Assembly: GCA_903911805.1 (NCBI GenBank)
Contig: CAIWET010000157.1
Span: forward strand, 1 to 7,699
Source: an uncultured Ignavibacteria bacterium
GTDB lineage: Bacteria; Bacteroidota; Ignavibacteria; Kapaibacteriales; UBA2268
Reading direction: 5' to 3'
Length of the DNA: 7,699 nucleotides
In this document: one piece after another, positions 1 to 6,101 of the stretch
How positions within the stretch are numbered: position 1 is the stretch's first letter
Layout of the letters: each line of letters opens with the position of its first letter
The notes under the pieces: model-generated
What the model saw: only the letters and a program-made list of their open reading frames with translations
What the model was told of the DNA's origin: nothing
Databases searched by the model: none
Position numbers and translations under genes: made by a program

Positions 1-578
1 GTACTTGAAGTAGTATCATCACTAGAAATACTTAACATATTTGAGGGCCAAGGATTTTCGAGTATTACCTGATTTTTTAAACTAACGGCTAAATTACTAT
101 CTATGACCAAACTATTAAAATATGGTAAATTAGGATTATCATTTATTTTGCCTTTTATAATCATGAATCCAAATATTTCTTTTAACGTATCTCCTGATCT
201 AAAAATTAAACTATCTGGTTTCAATTTATTAATTAATAATACTGGCGAATATTGAAATGAACGTGCATTTAATAATTCATTACTAACTGCATGAGAATAT
301 CCTTCTGGTTTTACAATGTAATTTACATTAGTTTGAAAAGTATCTTTATATCTATCATGATAAGTGTCAACTTGATTCATTAGAAGTACTTCGTTTATCT
401 TTTTTTGCGAATCCCAGTGCCACCCTTTTAAAAGATTTGTTTGTTTAAATGCAATAGAATCTGCTGAAAGGAAATAGTTATTCATACCTTTGAATCTAAA
501 TGGTATTTGTATTGGGTCATAATCCTGGGAATATAATATATTTCCAAAGATGAAGACTAAGATAATTATATTTTTCAA
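1..578 (-). CDS. Secreted protein of unknown family, 3' end beyond the window
   Basis: An uninterrupted minus-strand frame of 192 codons runs off the left edge. The chosen start is TTG at 578: it lies 3 nt after the stop of the preceding WD40 gene, has a GAGG Shine-Dalgarno-like motif just upstream, and begins a clear signal peptide (LKNIIILVFIFGNILYS, then QDYDP). No ATG lies near the signal peptide; the first in-frame ATG is at about residue 32, which would remove it. The visible mature part has no motif I recognise and no WD40 repeat. It starts QDYDPIQ and contains FKQTN near residues 44-48, both shared with the short pseudogene at 1847-2056, so the two are probably related. Position after a WD40 T9SS gene, with near-zero spacing, suggests co-expression. 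A C-terminal sorting domain may exist beyond the edge but cannot be seen. Function unknown. Confidence 0.75.
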   Translation of the reverse strand, partial: MKNIIILVFIFGNILYSQDYDPIQIPFRFKGMNNYFLSADSIAFKQTNLLKGWHWDSQKKINEVLLMNQVDTYHDRYKDTFQTNVNYIVKPEGYSHAVSNELLNARSFQYSPVLLINKLKPDSLIFRSGDTLKEIFGFMIIKGKINDNPNLPYFNSLVIDSNLAVSLKNQVILENPWPSNMLSISSDDTTSS

Positions 579-581
579 AAT

Positions 582-1817
582 CTACCTCAAAACTTGAAAT
601 TTTTGAGTATAAATTCTATTTTCTGTTTTAGCTTTAACCAAATAAATCCCGTTGGATAGATTTAATTTAACAGATAATTCTTTTGTGGAAACTAATTCAT
701 TCAATTGGGATTGATATATTCTATTACCTATTAAATCGCTTATTATTAATTCCAAAGGTGGTTCAACATCATAACTACATCTAAGATTTAAAATTCCATC
801 TTGGGTATAATTAATTATTAAATAGGGGATTTCTGATTCTTGAGATACATCTGTTATTGAATTTTTCAATAAAGTAAATCTCTTTTCAGAACCCATAAAA
901 ACATACCATTGATTTGCATTTCCTTGCGTTTCCATTATTTTATCTTTTAAATTATAAGTATATTTTTGATTATTTGGGTCTATATAATCTAAAATCCTTC
1001 CTTCTTTATAATACAATTTTGAATTATCTTTTGTAAATTTAAAATTAGAAATTCTTATCTCATTACTTGATATCTCATCTATGATATTTTCATTTAGGTT
1101 GTAAATAGTATTAACAAATATATTAGTTGTCAATGCAGCTAAATATTTATCGTCTTTGGAGAAATCTAAATGCCAATAGCCATCACTTCCTGAAGTATCC
1201 TGTAAAACTTTTATAAGTTGTAATTTTTTAGCATCCCAAAGTTCAAGTCTAATTCTATCAGTATACCCACTATCTGGGTGAAAATGCTTATATGGAAAAC
1301 CAATAGCAAACATTTTTCCATCGTTTGAATATTTTACTTTATTTCCTGTATTATTTGCACCAGATTTATTAAATATTAATTTTGCTGATAGCCATTCGTA
1401 AATTTCAAAGTTTATATCTTGTCTGAACGAACCTACAATAATATATTTTTCATCTGGGCTTATATCCATTGACCAGCCACCAAGTTGTAAATTTTTAATC
1501 ATTTTTTCTTTTTGTACATCCCAAATAGTTACGCCACCAGAACCATTAGATGTTATTATTATATTACCTAATGCAGATATTTTCATATCATAAATGCCTG
1601 AAACACTATCTTTTGTAAAAGTACTAACATATTCACCAGTTATTGCATCCATCTTCTTTATGGTAGTACCAACTGCACAATAAATATACTTCCCATCTTG
1701 CGAAAACTTAGCAAAATTGATGAACTCTGGATATGTTTTTTGCCAAACAACTTCAAGTTGCGAATAAGCCGACAAACTTGCTATTAATAGCACTACGATA
1801 AACATTAATATTTTCAT
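582..1817 (-). CDS. WD40-like beta-propeller protein with T9SS-type C-terminal domain
   Basis: A 411-residue exported protein. Residues 1-19 are a signal peptide (MKILMFIVVLLIASLSAYS) with Gln predicted as the first mature residue. Residues about 30-300 hold a series of degenerate WD40/YVTN-like blades, each with the pattern 'hydrophobic-S-x-D-x-K-Y-I' followed by a strand ending in W-D or a similar pair: FSQDGKYIY (38-46), TIWD (97-100), ISPDEKYII (119-127), YSNDGKMFA (163-171), LELWD (191-195), FSKDDKYLA (219-227). Residues about 340-411 resemble a type A sorting domain (LELIISDLIGNRIY, then LSNGIYLVKAKTENR and a basic C-terminus), though the usual SPNP opening is absent. The protein is probably secreted through T9SS; its ligand is unknown. 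The start ATG has GGAG 8 nt upstream. Signal-peptide codons and leader closely match the gene at 3285-4538, but the mature protein is much more divergent. Confidence 0.85.
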   Translation of the reverse strand: MKILMFIVVLLIASLSAYSQLEVVWQKTYPEFINFAKFSQDGKYIYCAVGTTIKKMDAITGEYVSTFTKDSVSGIYDMKISALGNIIITSNGSGGVTIWDVQKEKMIKNLQLGGWSMDISPDEKYIIVGSFRQDINFEIYEWLSAKLIFNKSGANNTGNKVKYSNDGKMFAIGFPYKHFHPDSGYTDRIRLELWDAKKLQLIKVLQDTSGSDGYWHLDFSKDDKYLAALTTNIFVNTIYNLNENIIDEISSNEIRISNFKFTKDNSKLYYKEGRILDYIDPNNQKYTYNLKDKIMETQGNANQWYVFMGSEKRFTLLKNSITDVSQESEIPYLIINYTQDGILNLRCSYDVEPPLELIISDLIGNRIYQSQLNELVSTKELSVKLNLSNGIYLVKAKTENRIYTQKFQVLR

Positions 1818-1916
1818 TTTAAAACTCCAATTTGGATATTGAATATTTATATTTCCAACAATCCTTTAACAAGTGTAACCGCCATTATGCAAATTAAATA
1901 AATATTATTTGTTTGC
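1811..1916 (-). repeat. 106-bp exact direct repeat, copy A (leader of WD40 gene)
   Basis: By eye this stretch is identical, base for base, to 4532-4637 (offset 2721). It covers the first two codons of the WD40 gene at 582-1817, its leader, and the right-hand end of the pseudogene at 1847-2056. Imperfect similarity continues into the signal-peptide codons on the left. On the right the copies diverge at 1917, exactly where copy B has the TTTG of its candidate promoter and copy A does not, although a few bases (CAATTATT on the minus strand) match beyond. Confidence 0.9.
1834..1864 (-). promoter_or_regulatory. Possible leader hairpin upstream of WD40 gene (copy A)
   Basis: On the minus-strand RNA, GGATTGTTG can pair with CAATATCC (one bulge, one G-U), and an inner AT-rich AATAT/ATATT pairing is possible. 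The structure ends 17 nt before the ATG, next to the GGAG ribosome-binding site. An identical structure sits at 4555-4585. Its duplication follows from the repeat, so conservation is not independent evidence of function. Confidence 0.35.
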
Positions 1917-2056
1917 TTGAATAATTGATGATTTGAATTAATCAAGAATTTGGTTGTAGTATCTGCACCATAACTAAAACTTTGCTGTATTGGGTCTGAA
2001 TTTTGCCCAATAAGCAAACTGATATTTAATATGAATAGAAATATTATTAATTTCAT
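1847..2056 (-). pseudogene. Truncated 5' fragment of a paralogue of the left-edge secreted protein
   Basis: A 69-codon frame starts at an ATG preceded by AAGGTG, which overlaps the stop of the upstream WD40 gene, so it may still be translated. Residues 1-17 form a signal peptide (MKLIIFLFILNISLLIG) followed by QNSDPIQ; FKQTN is at residues 46-50. The left-edge protein at 1-578 has DPIQ and FKQTN at nearly the same offsets (31 versus 33 residues from the mature Gln to the end of FKQTN), so this looks like the 5' end of a relative. After FKQTN the frame enters the 106-bp leader repeat, and residues 51-69 (ending VTLVKGLLEI) are simply translated leader sequence. I therefore read it as a gene cut short by recombination. 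The alternative is a genuine short secreted peptide. Homology rests on short motifs judged by eye. Confidence 0.6.
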
Positions 2057-2065
2057 AAAATCACC

Positions 2066-3283
2066 TTATCTTTGTATCAATATTTTCTGTGAGAAATCAA
2101 TACTTACTGATTTTATCTGAATTATATAAGAGCCGTTAGTAATTATTTTTGGTATCTGTATTTTGTTTGTTCCGGAATTTAGAAAAATAGAATTTCTATA
2201 AACTTCTTTACCATTCAAATTGAATATCATAACATTTATTTCTTCAGTTATTTCTGTTTTATTTTCAATATTAATAATATCTTTTGTATTTGATATATTA
2301 ATTTTTTGAATAATTTCATTCACTCCTACATTTTTTGGTCTGAGCAAATATTTTCCTGTAAATAATAAATTATTCGTTGAACTAGCTAAACAAAATGATT
2401 TTGTATTAAAACTTTGTAATAGTTCAATTGTATTCCTATTATAAATCAGCAAACGGTATTCACTAATATCTGGATTTGGATAATAGGAAACAAAATCTCC
2501 ATTAAACATAAATTCATTAAAGCCAATATCAACATTCATAAATGTTGATAATTCTTTATAAAGTTGAAATTTTTTAGTATCAAATATACTAATAATATAC
2601 GGAACAATTCTTCTTGTCGAGACAAACAAATCATCCCAAGAGAATTTTATATCCATAAAGGATGTCATATTATTTCCCTCCAATTCAAATCTCTTAATTT
2701 CAGTTAAAGTTTCTGTATCCCAAAGAGTGAGGTAGTATTTTGAGCCATCTAAACTGAATGAAGCAGTAGCAATCAATTTTCCGTTATGAGAAACTCTTAC
2801 GAGATTAAAATTTTCATTTGAAGATTTGGATGATAAGATCTTTTCATTTTGAAAATCATAAATCATTAATCTAGTTGCTGGATGCTGATAATCAGTTATT
2901 ATCATTCTATTATCATCAATAAAATCAGAATATCCAATATTTAATCTTTTTATAACTTTTTCAGTTTTTGTATCCCAAAAATAAATAAATCCATTCGTTT
3001 TATCAATTGCAGAGCCGGTAATCAAATATTTATCATTTTTAGACAAATAGAAATTATGTGTAATTGCCAGAACTTGATTTGATCCATAATCAAAAGTAGA
3101 AACAAAACTACCGTCAATTGAACGATATTTGCTAATAGTATTTCCACCAGCCACATAAATAAATTCTCCATCTTTAGAGAATTGAGCATAAGTGCCACCA
3201 ATATCCTTTTCCCAAGCAATTTCGTATTCCTGAGAAAATAGCTTAGTGGTAATTAAAATCAAAATTATTATTAGCTTTTTCAT
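2066..3283 (-). CDS. WD40-like beta-propeller protein with probable T9SS C-terminal domain
   Basis: A 405-residue exported protein. Signal peptide at residues 1-17 (MKKLIIILILITTKLFS), then QEYEIAWEKDIGG. Propeller-like blades follow: FSKDGEFIYVAGG (35-47), LSKNDKYLITG (80-90) with YFWDTKTEK (101-109), VSHNGKLIATAS (164-175) with LTLWDTET (185-192), and FSWDDLFVS (214-222) with IFDTKK (233-238). The C-terminus, about residues 325-405, has a degenerate sorting-domain pattern (VMIFNLNGKEVY, then ITNGSYIIQI and QKILIQR). The ATG at 3283 lies one base after the stop of the gene at 3285-4538, with no strong Shine-Dalgarno motif, so translation is probably coupled. Residues 18-61 are almost identical to the neighbour at 3285-4538; similarity then falls, returning around VSHNGK, LTLW and the 'FTGKxLLxPKxVGV' segment (308-321). 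Probably cell-surface or secreted; ligand unknown. Confidence 0.85.
   Translation of the reverse strand: MKKLIIILILITTKLFSQEYEIAWEKDIGGTYAQFSKDGEFIYVAGGNTISKYRSIDGSFVSTFDYGSNQVLAITHNFYLSKNDKYLITGSAIDKTNGFIYFWDTKTEKVIKRLNIGYSDFIDDNRMIITDYQHPATRLMIYDFQNEKILSSKSSNENFNLVRVSHNGKLIATASFSLDGSKYYLTLWDTETLTEIKRFELEGNNMTSFMDIKFSWDDLFVSTRRIVPYIISIFDTKKFQLYKELSTFMNVDIGFNEFMFNGDFVSYYPNPDISEYRLLIYNRNTIELLQSFNTKSFCLASSTNNLLFTGKYLLRPKNVGVNEIIQKINISNTKDIINIENKTEITEEINVMIFNLNGKEVYRNSIFLNSGTNKIQIPKIITNGSYIIQIKSVSIDFSQKILIQR
3121..3240 (-). repeat. Near-identical N-terminal coding block shared by two WD40 genes
   Basis: This 120-bp stretch aligns without gaps to 4370-4489 (offset 1249) with 9 mismatches counted by eye, about 92% identity. 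It encodes the residues from the end of the signal peptide to about residue 55. On either side, nucleotide similarity drops sharply. This fits either a recent gene conversion or a duplicated block under stronger constraint. Confidence 0.7.
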
Positions 3284-3284
3284 A

Positions 3285-4538
3285 TTACATCTTCACAAAT
3301 TTCTCAAATTTATTGCCAATTTTGATAAAATAAACTCCCGGAACAAGATTAGAAACATCAATATTAATCCCGGTTCCTGAGCTTGCCGAAGGAAGGGGTG
3401 GGGTTTCTTGGGGTTCCCCAAAGATATTATAAATCTCTAAAGACACACCCCACTTCGACAAGCTCAGTGCATCGCCTAACCCCCTCTTAATAGAGGGGGA
3501 ATCAAGAGGGATTTCAATAAAATCACCTGCTGGATTTGGTGAAATTGAGAATCTATTTTGCTCATTTTCTGCTACCCCAACGGTTTTAGGTTTTAATAGT
3601 GCTTTCCCAGTAAAGATAAGATTGTTCGAACTTGTATTTAAAGGATAAGAAAATATTTTTTTATTATCTTTCAATTTCAAAGAAATTATATCAACAAAAA
3701 ATGTATTATAATCTTCATTATTGAAATTATTATAAGTGAATAAAATATTTTTATTATCAGATGTAAAATCAAAAGTCCCACAACCTAAAGGTGTTATTTC
3801 TTTAGAATTGATTAAAAGATTCAAATTAGTAATATCAAAAATATTCACATGATGAGGGTCAAAAGACCTTACCCCAACAAATTTATCATCCCAAGAGAAT
3901 TTAATATCTTTAAATTCAGCACCTTGAGCAAAATCATTCAGTGGAAATCTTTTTACTTCAGTTATAGAATCAGTATTCCAAAGAGTAAGATAAAAATTCT
4001 TGTTTTTCTGGTTGTCAGTATAAATGGATGCAGTTGCAAACATTTTCCCGTTGTGAGAGACTCTAAGTATTATTACGTCTTCATTGATGCTTTTTGATTT
4101 TATAACTATTGAGTCATTAAATGCAGTTTTAAATATTGAATATTTATCAGCAATTATTAAATATTTTTCGTCTGCTGAAATATCCATGCAGTTAATTTTT
4201 TGTATTTGTCTTACTCCCTTTTCTGTTCTTGTATCCCAAATACTGAATCTATCAGTACAAACTGTAAGATAATTACCAAGTCCTGACAAATAGAAAATTC
4301 CATAAATTGGAATATCATTTTTAATAAATCCTGTTCCATCAAATTTTGATACAAAACTACCATCAGAAGAACGATACTTGCTGATAGTATTTCCACCGGC
4401 CACATAAATAAATTCTCCATCTTTAGAGAATTGGGCAAAAGAACCACCAATATCCTTCTCCCAAGCAATTTCGTATTCCTGAGAAAAAAGTGAATTACTT
4501 GCTATAAATAGCACCACGATAAACATTAATTTTTTCAT
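3285..4538 (-). CDS. WD40-like beta-propeller protein with T9SS type A sorting domain
   Basis: A 417-residue exported protein, first gene of the WD40 cluster. Signal peptide at residues 1-19 (MKKLMFIVVLFIASNSLFS), then QEYEIAWEKDIGG. Propeller-like blades include FSKDGEFIYVAGG (37-49), FSIWDTRTEK (98-107), ISADEKYLIIA (120-130), VSHNGKMFATAS (160-171) with LTLWNTDS (184-191), and FSWDDKFVG (214-222) with IFDITN (233-238). Residues about 330-417 are a recognisable type A sorting domain: SISPNPAGDFIEI, LEIYNIFGE, VSNLVPGVYFIKIGNKFEKF. That predicts export through T9SS and cell-surface attachment. Two inserts interrupt it, residues 346-366 and 375-390; they are encoded by palindromic dispersed repeats (see 3377-3499) and keep the frame. 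The ATG has GGAG 8 nt upstream, and a leader with a candidate promoter precedes it. What the propeller binds is unknown. Confidence 0.9.
   Translation of the reverse strand: MKKLMFIVVLFIASNSLFSQEYEIAWEKDIGGSFAQFSKDGEFIYVAGGNTISKYRSSDGSFVSKFDGTGFIKNDIPIYGIFYLSGLGNYLTVCTDRFSIWDTRTEKGVRQIQKINCMDISADEKYLIIADKYSIFKTAFNDSIVIKSKSINEDVIILRVSHNGKMFATASIYTDNQKNKNFYLTLWNTDSITEVKRFPLNDFAQGAEFKDIKFSWDDKFVGVRSFDPHHVNIFDITNLNLLINSKEITPLGCGTFDFTSDNKNILFTYNNFNNEDYNTFFVDIISLKLKDNKKIFSYPLNTSSNNLIFTGKALLKPKTVGVAENEQNRFSISPNPAGDFIEIPLDSPSIKRGLGDALSLSKWGVSLEIYNIFGEPQETPPLPSASSGTGINIDVSNLVPGVYFIKIGNKFEKFVKM
3377..3499. repeat. Palindromic dispersed-repeat elements inserted in frame within a sorting domain
   Basis: Three palindromic units sit inside the coding sequence of the gene at 3285-4538. 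CTGAGCTTGCCGAAGG at 3377-3392 is inverted relative to CTTCGACAAGCTCAG at 3453-3467. Between them lies TTGGGG-TT-CCCCAA (3408-3421). A perfect 8-bp inverted repeat, CCCCCTCT-TAAT-AGAGGGGG, occupies 3480-3499. The stretch is far richer in G and C than the rest of the gene. The TGAGCTTGTCGAAG motif is, from general knowledge, a common dispersed repeat in Bacteroidota-type genomes. Here it encodes the loops DSPSIKRG..LSLSKWGV and PPLPSASSGTG between conserved strands of the sorting domain. Confidence 0.75.
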
Positions 4539-4637
4539 TTTAAAACTCCAATTTGGATATTGAATATTTATATTTCCAACAATCCTTTAACAAGTGTAAC
4601 CGCCATTATGCAAATTAAATAAATATTATTTGTTTGC
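4532..4637 (-). repeat. 106-bp exact direct repeat, copy B (leader of first WD40 gene)
   Basis: Identical by eye to 1811-1916. This copy is probably nearer to the ancestral arrangement: it lies in a true intergenic region between the accC terminator and the first WD40 gene, and it has a complete candidate promoter. It also encodes, as in copy A, a 12-codon ATG frame (4568-4606, MAVTLVKGLLEI) ahead of the gene, which may be chance. Confidence 0.9.
4555..4585 (-). promoter_or_regulatory. Possible leader hairpin upstream of first WD40 gene (copy B)
   Basis: The same fold as at 1834-1864: GGATTGTTG against CAATATCC on the minus-strand RNA, ending shortly before the GGAG ribosome-binding site. 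If the candidate promoter at 4611-4641 is right, the hairpin lies in a leader of roughly 67 nt and could influence translation or mRNA stability. This is inference from pairing only. Confidence 0.35.
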
Positions 4638-4641
4638 CAAA
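4611..4641 (-). promoter_or_regulatory. Candidate Bacteroidota-type promoter for the WD40 cluster
   Basis: On the minus strand, TTTG (4638-4641) is followed after exactly 19 nt by TTAATTTG (4611-4618), one base from the TAnnTTTG consensus. Spacing equals that of the tRNA-Cys promoter in this window. It sits just downstream of the accC terminator and upstream of the first WD40 gene. The duplicated copy near 1890-1920 keeps the -7-like box but has TCAA instead of TTTG. AT-rich sequence makes chance matches likely, so confidence is moderate. Confidence 0.45.
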
Positions 4642-4694
4642 TAATTGTGTTTAATGCTAAATTGAAATTCCTGCTTAGATTTGGTGGGATTTAT

Positions 4695-4727
4695 AAAAAA
4701 AAGGCAAGTCTTTAGACCTGCCTTTTT
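4695..4727 (-). terminator. Intrinsic terminator of the accB-accC transcript
   Basis: A 10-bp stem (4701-4710 with 4715-4724, loop of 4) is followed, on the minus strand, by eight T residues. The single imperfect pair is a G-U wobble on the minus-strand RNA but an A-C mismatch on the plus-strand RNA, so the element is better suited to stopping minus-strand transcription. It begins 24 nt after the accC stop and separates accBC from the WD40 cluster. Confidence 0.9.
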
Positions 4728-4750
4728 AGTTTTAAAGAAAATGGGAAACT

Positions 4751-6094
4751 TTAGCTTAATTGCCAGTCATTTCTCTCAAGATATTTTGTATCTATATTTC
4801 CAGCAATAAAATCTTTGTTTTCCATCATTTTTTGGTGGAAAGGAATTGTTGTTTTAATTCCTTCAATAACCATTTCGTCTAAAGCTCTTCTCATTTTTTG
4901 AATTGCTTCTAATCTTGTTGGTGCAAATGTTATTACTTTTGCTAATAATGAATCGTAATAAGGTGGAATCACATAAGAAGAATATACGTGTGAATCTACT
5001 CTTACGCCGTGACCACCTGGAAAATGTAAGGATTCAATTTTTCCTGGTGATGGTCTGAAGTCATTAAATGGATCTTCAGCATTTATTCTGCATTCGATTG
5101 CGTGCATTTCGAATGGTTTATTTACAAATGTTAATTTGCCACCTGAGCAAACATTGAGTTGCTCTTTGATTAAATCAAGATTCATTGACTCTTCGGTAAC
5201 AGGATGTTCTACCTGAATTCTGGTATTCATTTCCATAAAATAGAAATTTTTATCATTATCAACTAAGAATTCGATTGTTCCAGGACCAACATACTGCACA
5301 GCTTTAGCGCCAAGTATTGCGGCTTCGCCCATTCTTCTTCTTAAATCATCATCAACAAATGGAGATGGTGCTTCTTCGATTAATTTTTGGTGTCTTCTTT
5401 GAGTAGAACATTCTCTTTCATTCAAATGAGCAACATTCCCAAATCTATCTCCAAAAATCTGAATTTCGATATGTCTAGAGCCAATTATCAATCTTTCGAT
5501 ATACAAATCAGGATTGTTAAAGGATTTTTCAGCTTCATTAGAAGTCATTTCGTAAAGTTTTTCGAGTTCTTCTCTATTGTTACAAACTCTCATACCTTTA
5601 CCGCCGCCACCTGCAACAGCTTTAATCATTACAGGATAACCGATTTCTTCACAAATTTCAATTGCGTGGTTCAAATCTTTAACTATTCCAACGCTTCCAG
5701 GAACAACAGGCACTCCTGCAAGGCGCATTGTTTCTTTAGCAACTGATTTATTACCCATATTGGCAATTGCTTCGGCAGAAGGTCCAATAAAAGTAATATT
5801 GCATTCATTGCAAATATGCACAAAATCTTCATTTTCAGCCAAAAAACCATATCCAGGATGGATAGCGTCAGCATTTGTTATTTCTGCTGCTGCAATAATT
5901 GCAGGAATGCTCAAATAACTTTTTCTGCTTTCGGCTGGACCAATGCAAACTGCTTCATCTGCAAACTTTACGTGCAAAGATTTTTGATCTGCTTCGGAAT
6001 AAACTGCAACTGTTTTAATGCCAAGCTCTTTGCAAGCTCTGATAATTCTAAGAGCAATTTCACTTCGATTAGCAATTAATATTTTTTTAAACAT
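4751..6094 (-). CDS. accC: Biotin carboxylase subunit of acetyl-CoA carboxylase
   Basis: The 447-residue product uses ATP and bicarbonate to carboxylate the biotin on the carrier protein AccB, the first half-reaction of malonyl-CoA formation in the cytoplasm. Length matches the family (about 449 in E. coli). Visible motifs in order: N-terminal domain KILIANRSEIALRI (4-17); IHPGYGFLAEN (79-89); Lys116 in MGNKSVAK; ATP-grasp glycine-rich loop GGGGKGM (162-168); ERECSTQRRHQK with Lys237 (227-237); Glu275; EMNTRIQVEHPVTE (288-301), which carries the conserved catalytic Glu288, Asn290, Arg292 and Glu296; and CRINAEDP (335-342). All key residues appear intact. The ATG is 7 nt after the accB stop, and the TAAGG ribosome-binding site overlaps that stop, so translation is coupled to accB. 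It lacks the C-terminal biotinyl or transferase domains of pyruvate or propionyl-CoA carboxylase, and its linkage to accB supports accC. Confidence 0.97.
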   Translation of the reverse strand: MFKKILIANRSEIALRIIRACKELGIKTVAVYSEADQKSLHVKFADEAVCIGPAESRKSYLSIPAIIAAAEITNADAIHPGYGFLAENEDFVHICNECNITFIGPSAEAIANMGNKSVAKETMRLAGVPVVPGSVGIVKDLNHAIEICEEIGYPVMIKAVAGGGGKGMRVCNNREELEKLYEMTSNEAEKSFNNPDLYIERLIIGSRHIEIQIFGDRFGNVAHLNERECSTQRRHQKLIEEAPSPFVDDDLRRRMGEAAILGAKAVQYVGPGTIEFLVDNDKNFYFMEMNTRIQVEHPVTEESMNLDLIKEQLNVCSGGKLTFVNKPFEMHAIECRINAEDPFNDFRPSPGKIESLHFPGGHGVRVDSHVYSSYVIPPYYDSLLAKVITFAPTRLEAIQKMRRALDEMVIEGIKTTIPFHQKMMENKDFIAGNIDTKYLERNDWQLS

Positions 6095-6101
6095 ATTTAC
6101 C

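Noticed and set aside
1834..1864. Intrinsic terminator after the truncated frame
   Set aside because: The stem is AT-rich, imperfect, and lacks a following T-run on the minus strand. It fits a leader structure better.
3022..3219. 65-codon minus-strand frame overlapping the WD40 gene at 2066-3283
   Set aside because: It lies in another frame inside a well-supported gene. Its composition is what AT-rich off-frame translation gives, and its resemblance to the frame at 4211-4468 only reflects similarity of the host genes.
3377..3499. CRISPR array or transposon ends
   Set aside because: The palindromic units are few, of unequal spacing, partly inverted and inside a coding sequence. No transposase, target-site duplication or regular spacer pattern is visible.
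3849..4272. Plus-strand frames at 3849-4097 and 4084-4272
   Set aside because: They are antisense to the WD40 T9SS gene, with no ribosome-binding site or recognisable motif.
4568..4606. 12-codon upstream peptide as a real gene
   Set aside because: It has no ribosome-binding site and no typical attenuator composition (no run of one amino acid). It is kept only as part of the leader observation.
4539..4690. Riboswitch in the leader of the first WD40 gene
   Set aside because: I see no conserved riboswitch core; the only structure is one simple hairpin.
5387..6079. Plus- and minus-strand frames inside accC (5387-5746, 5683-5874, 5816-6079)
   Set aside because: accC is intact with all catalytic motifs; these are shadow frames.
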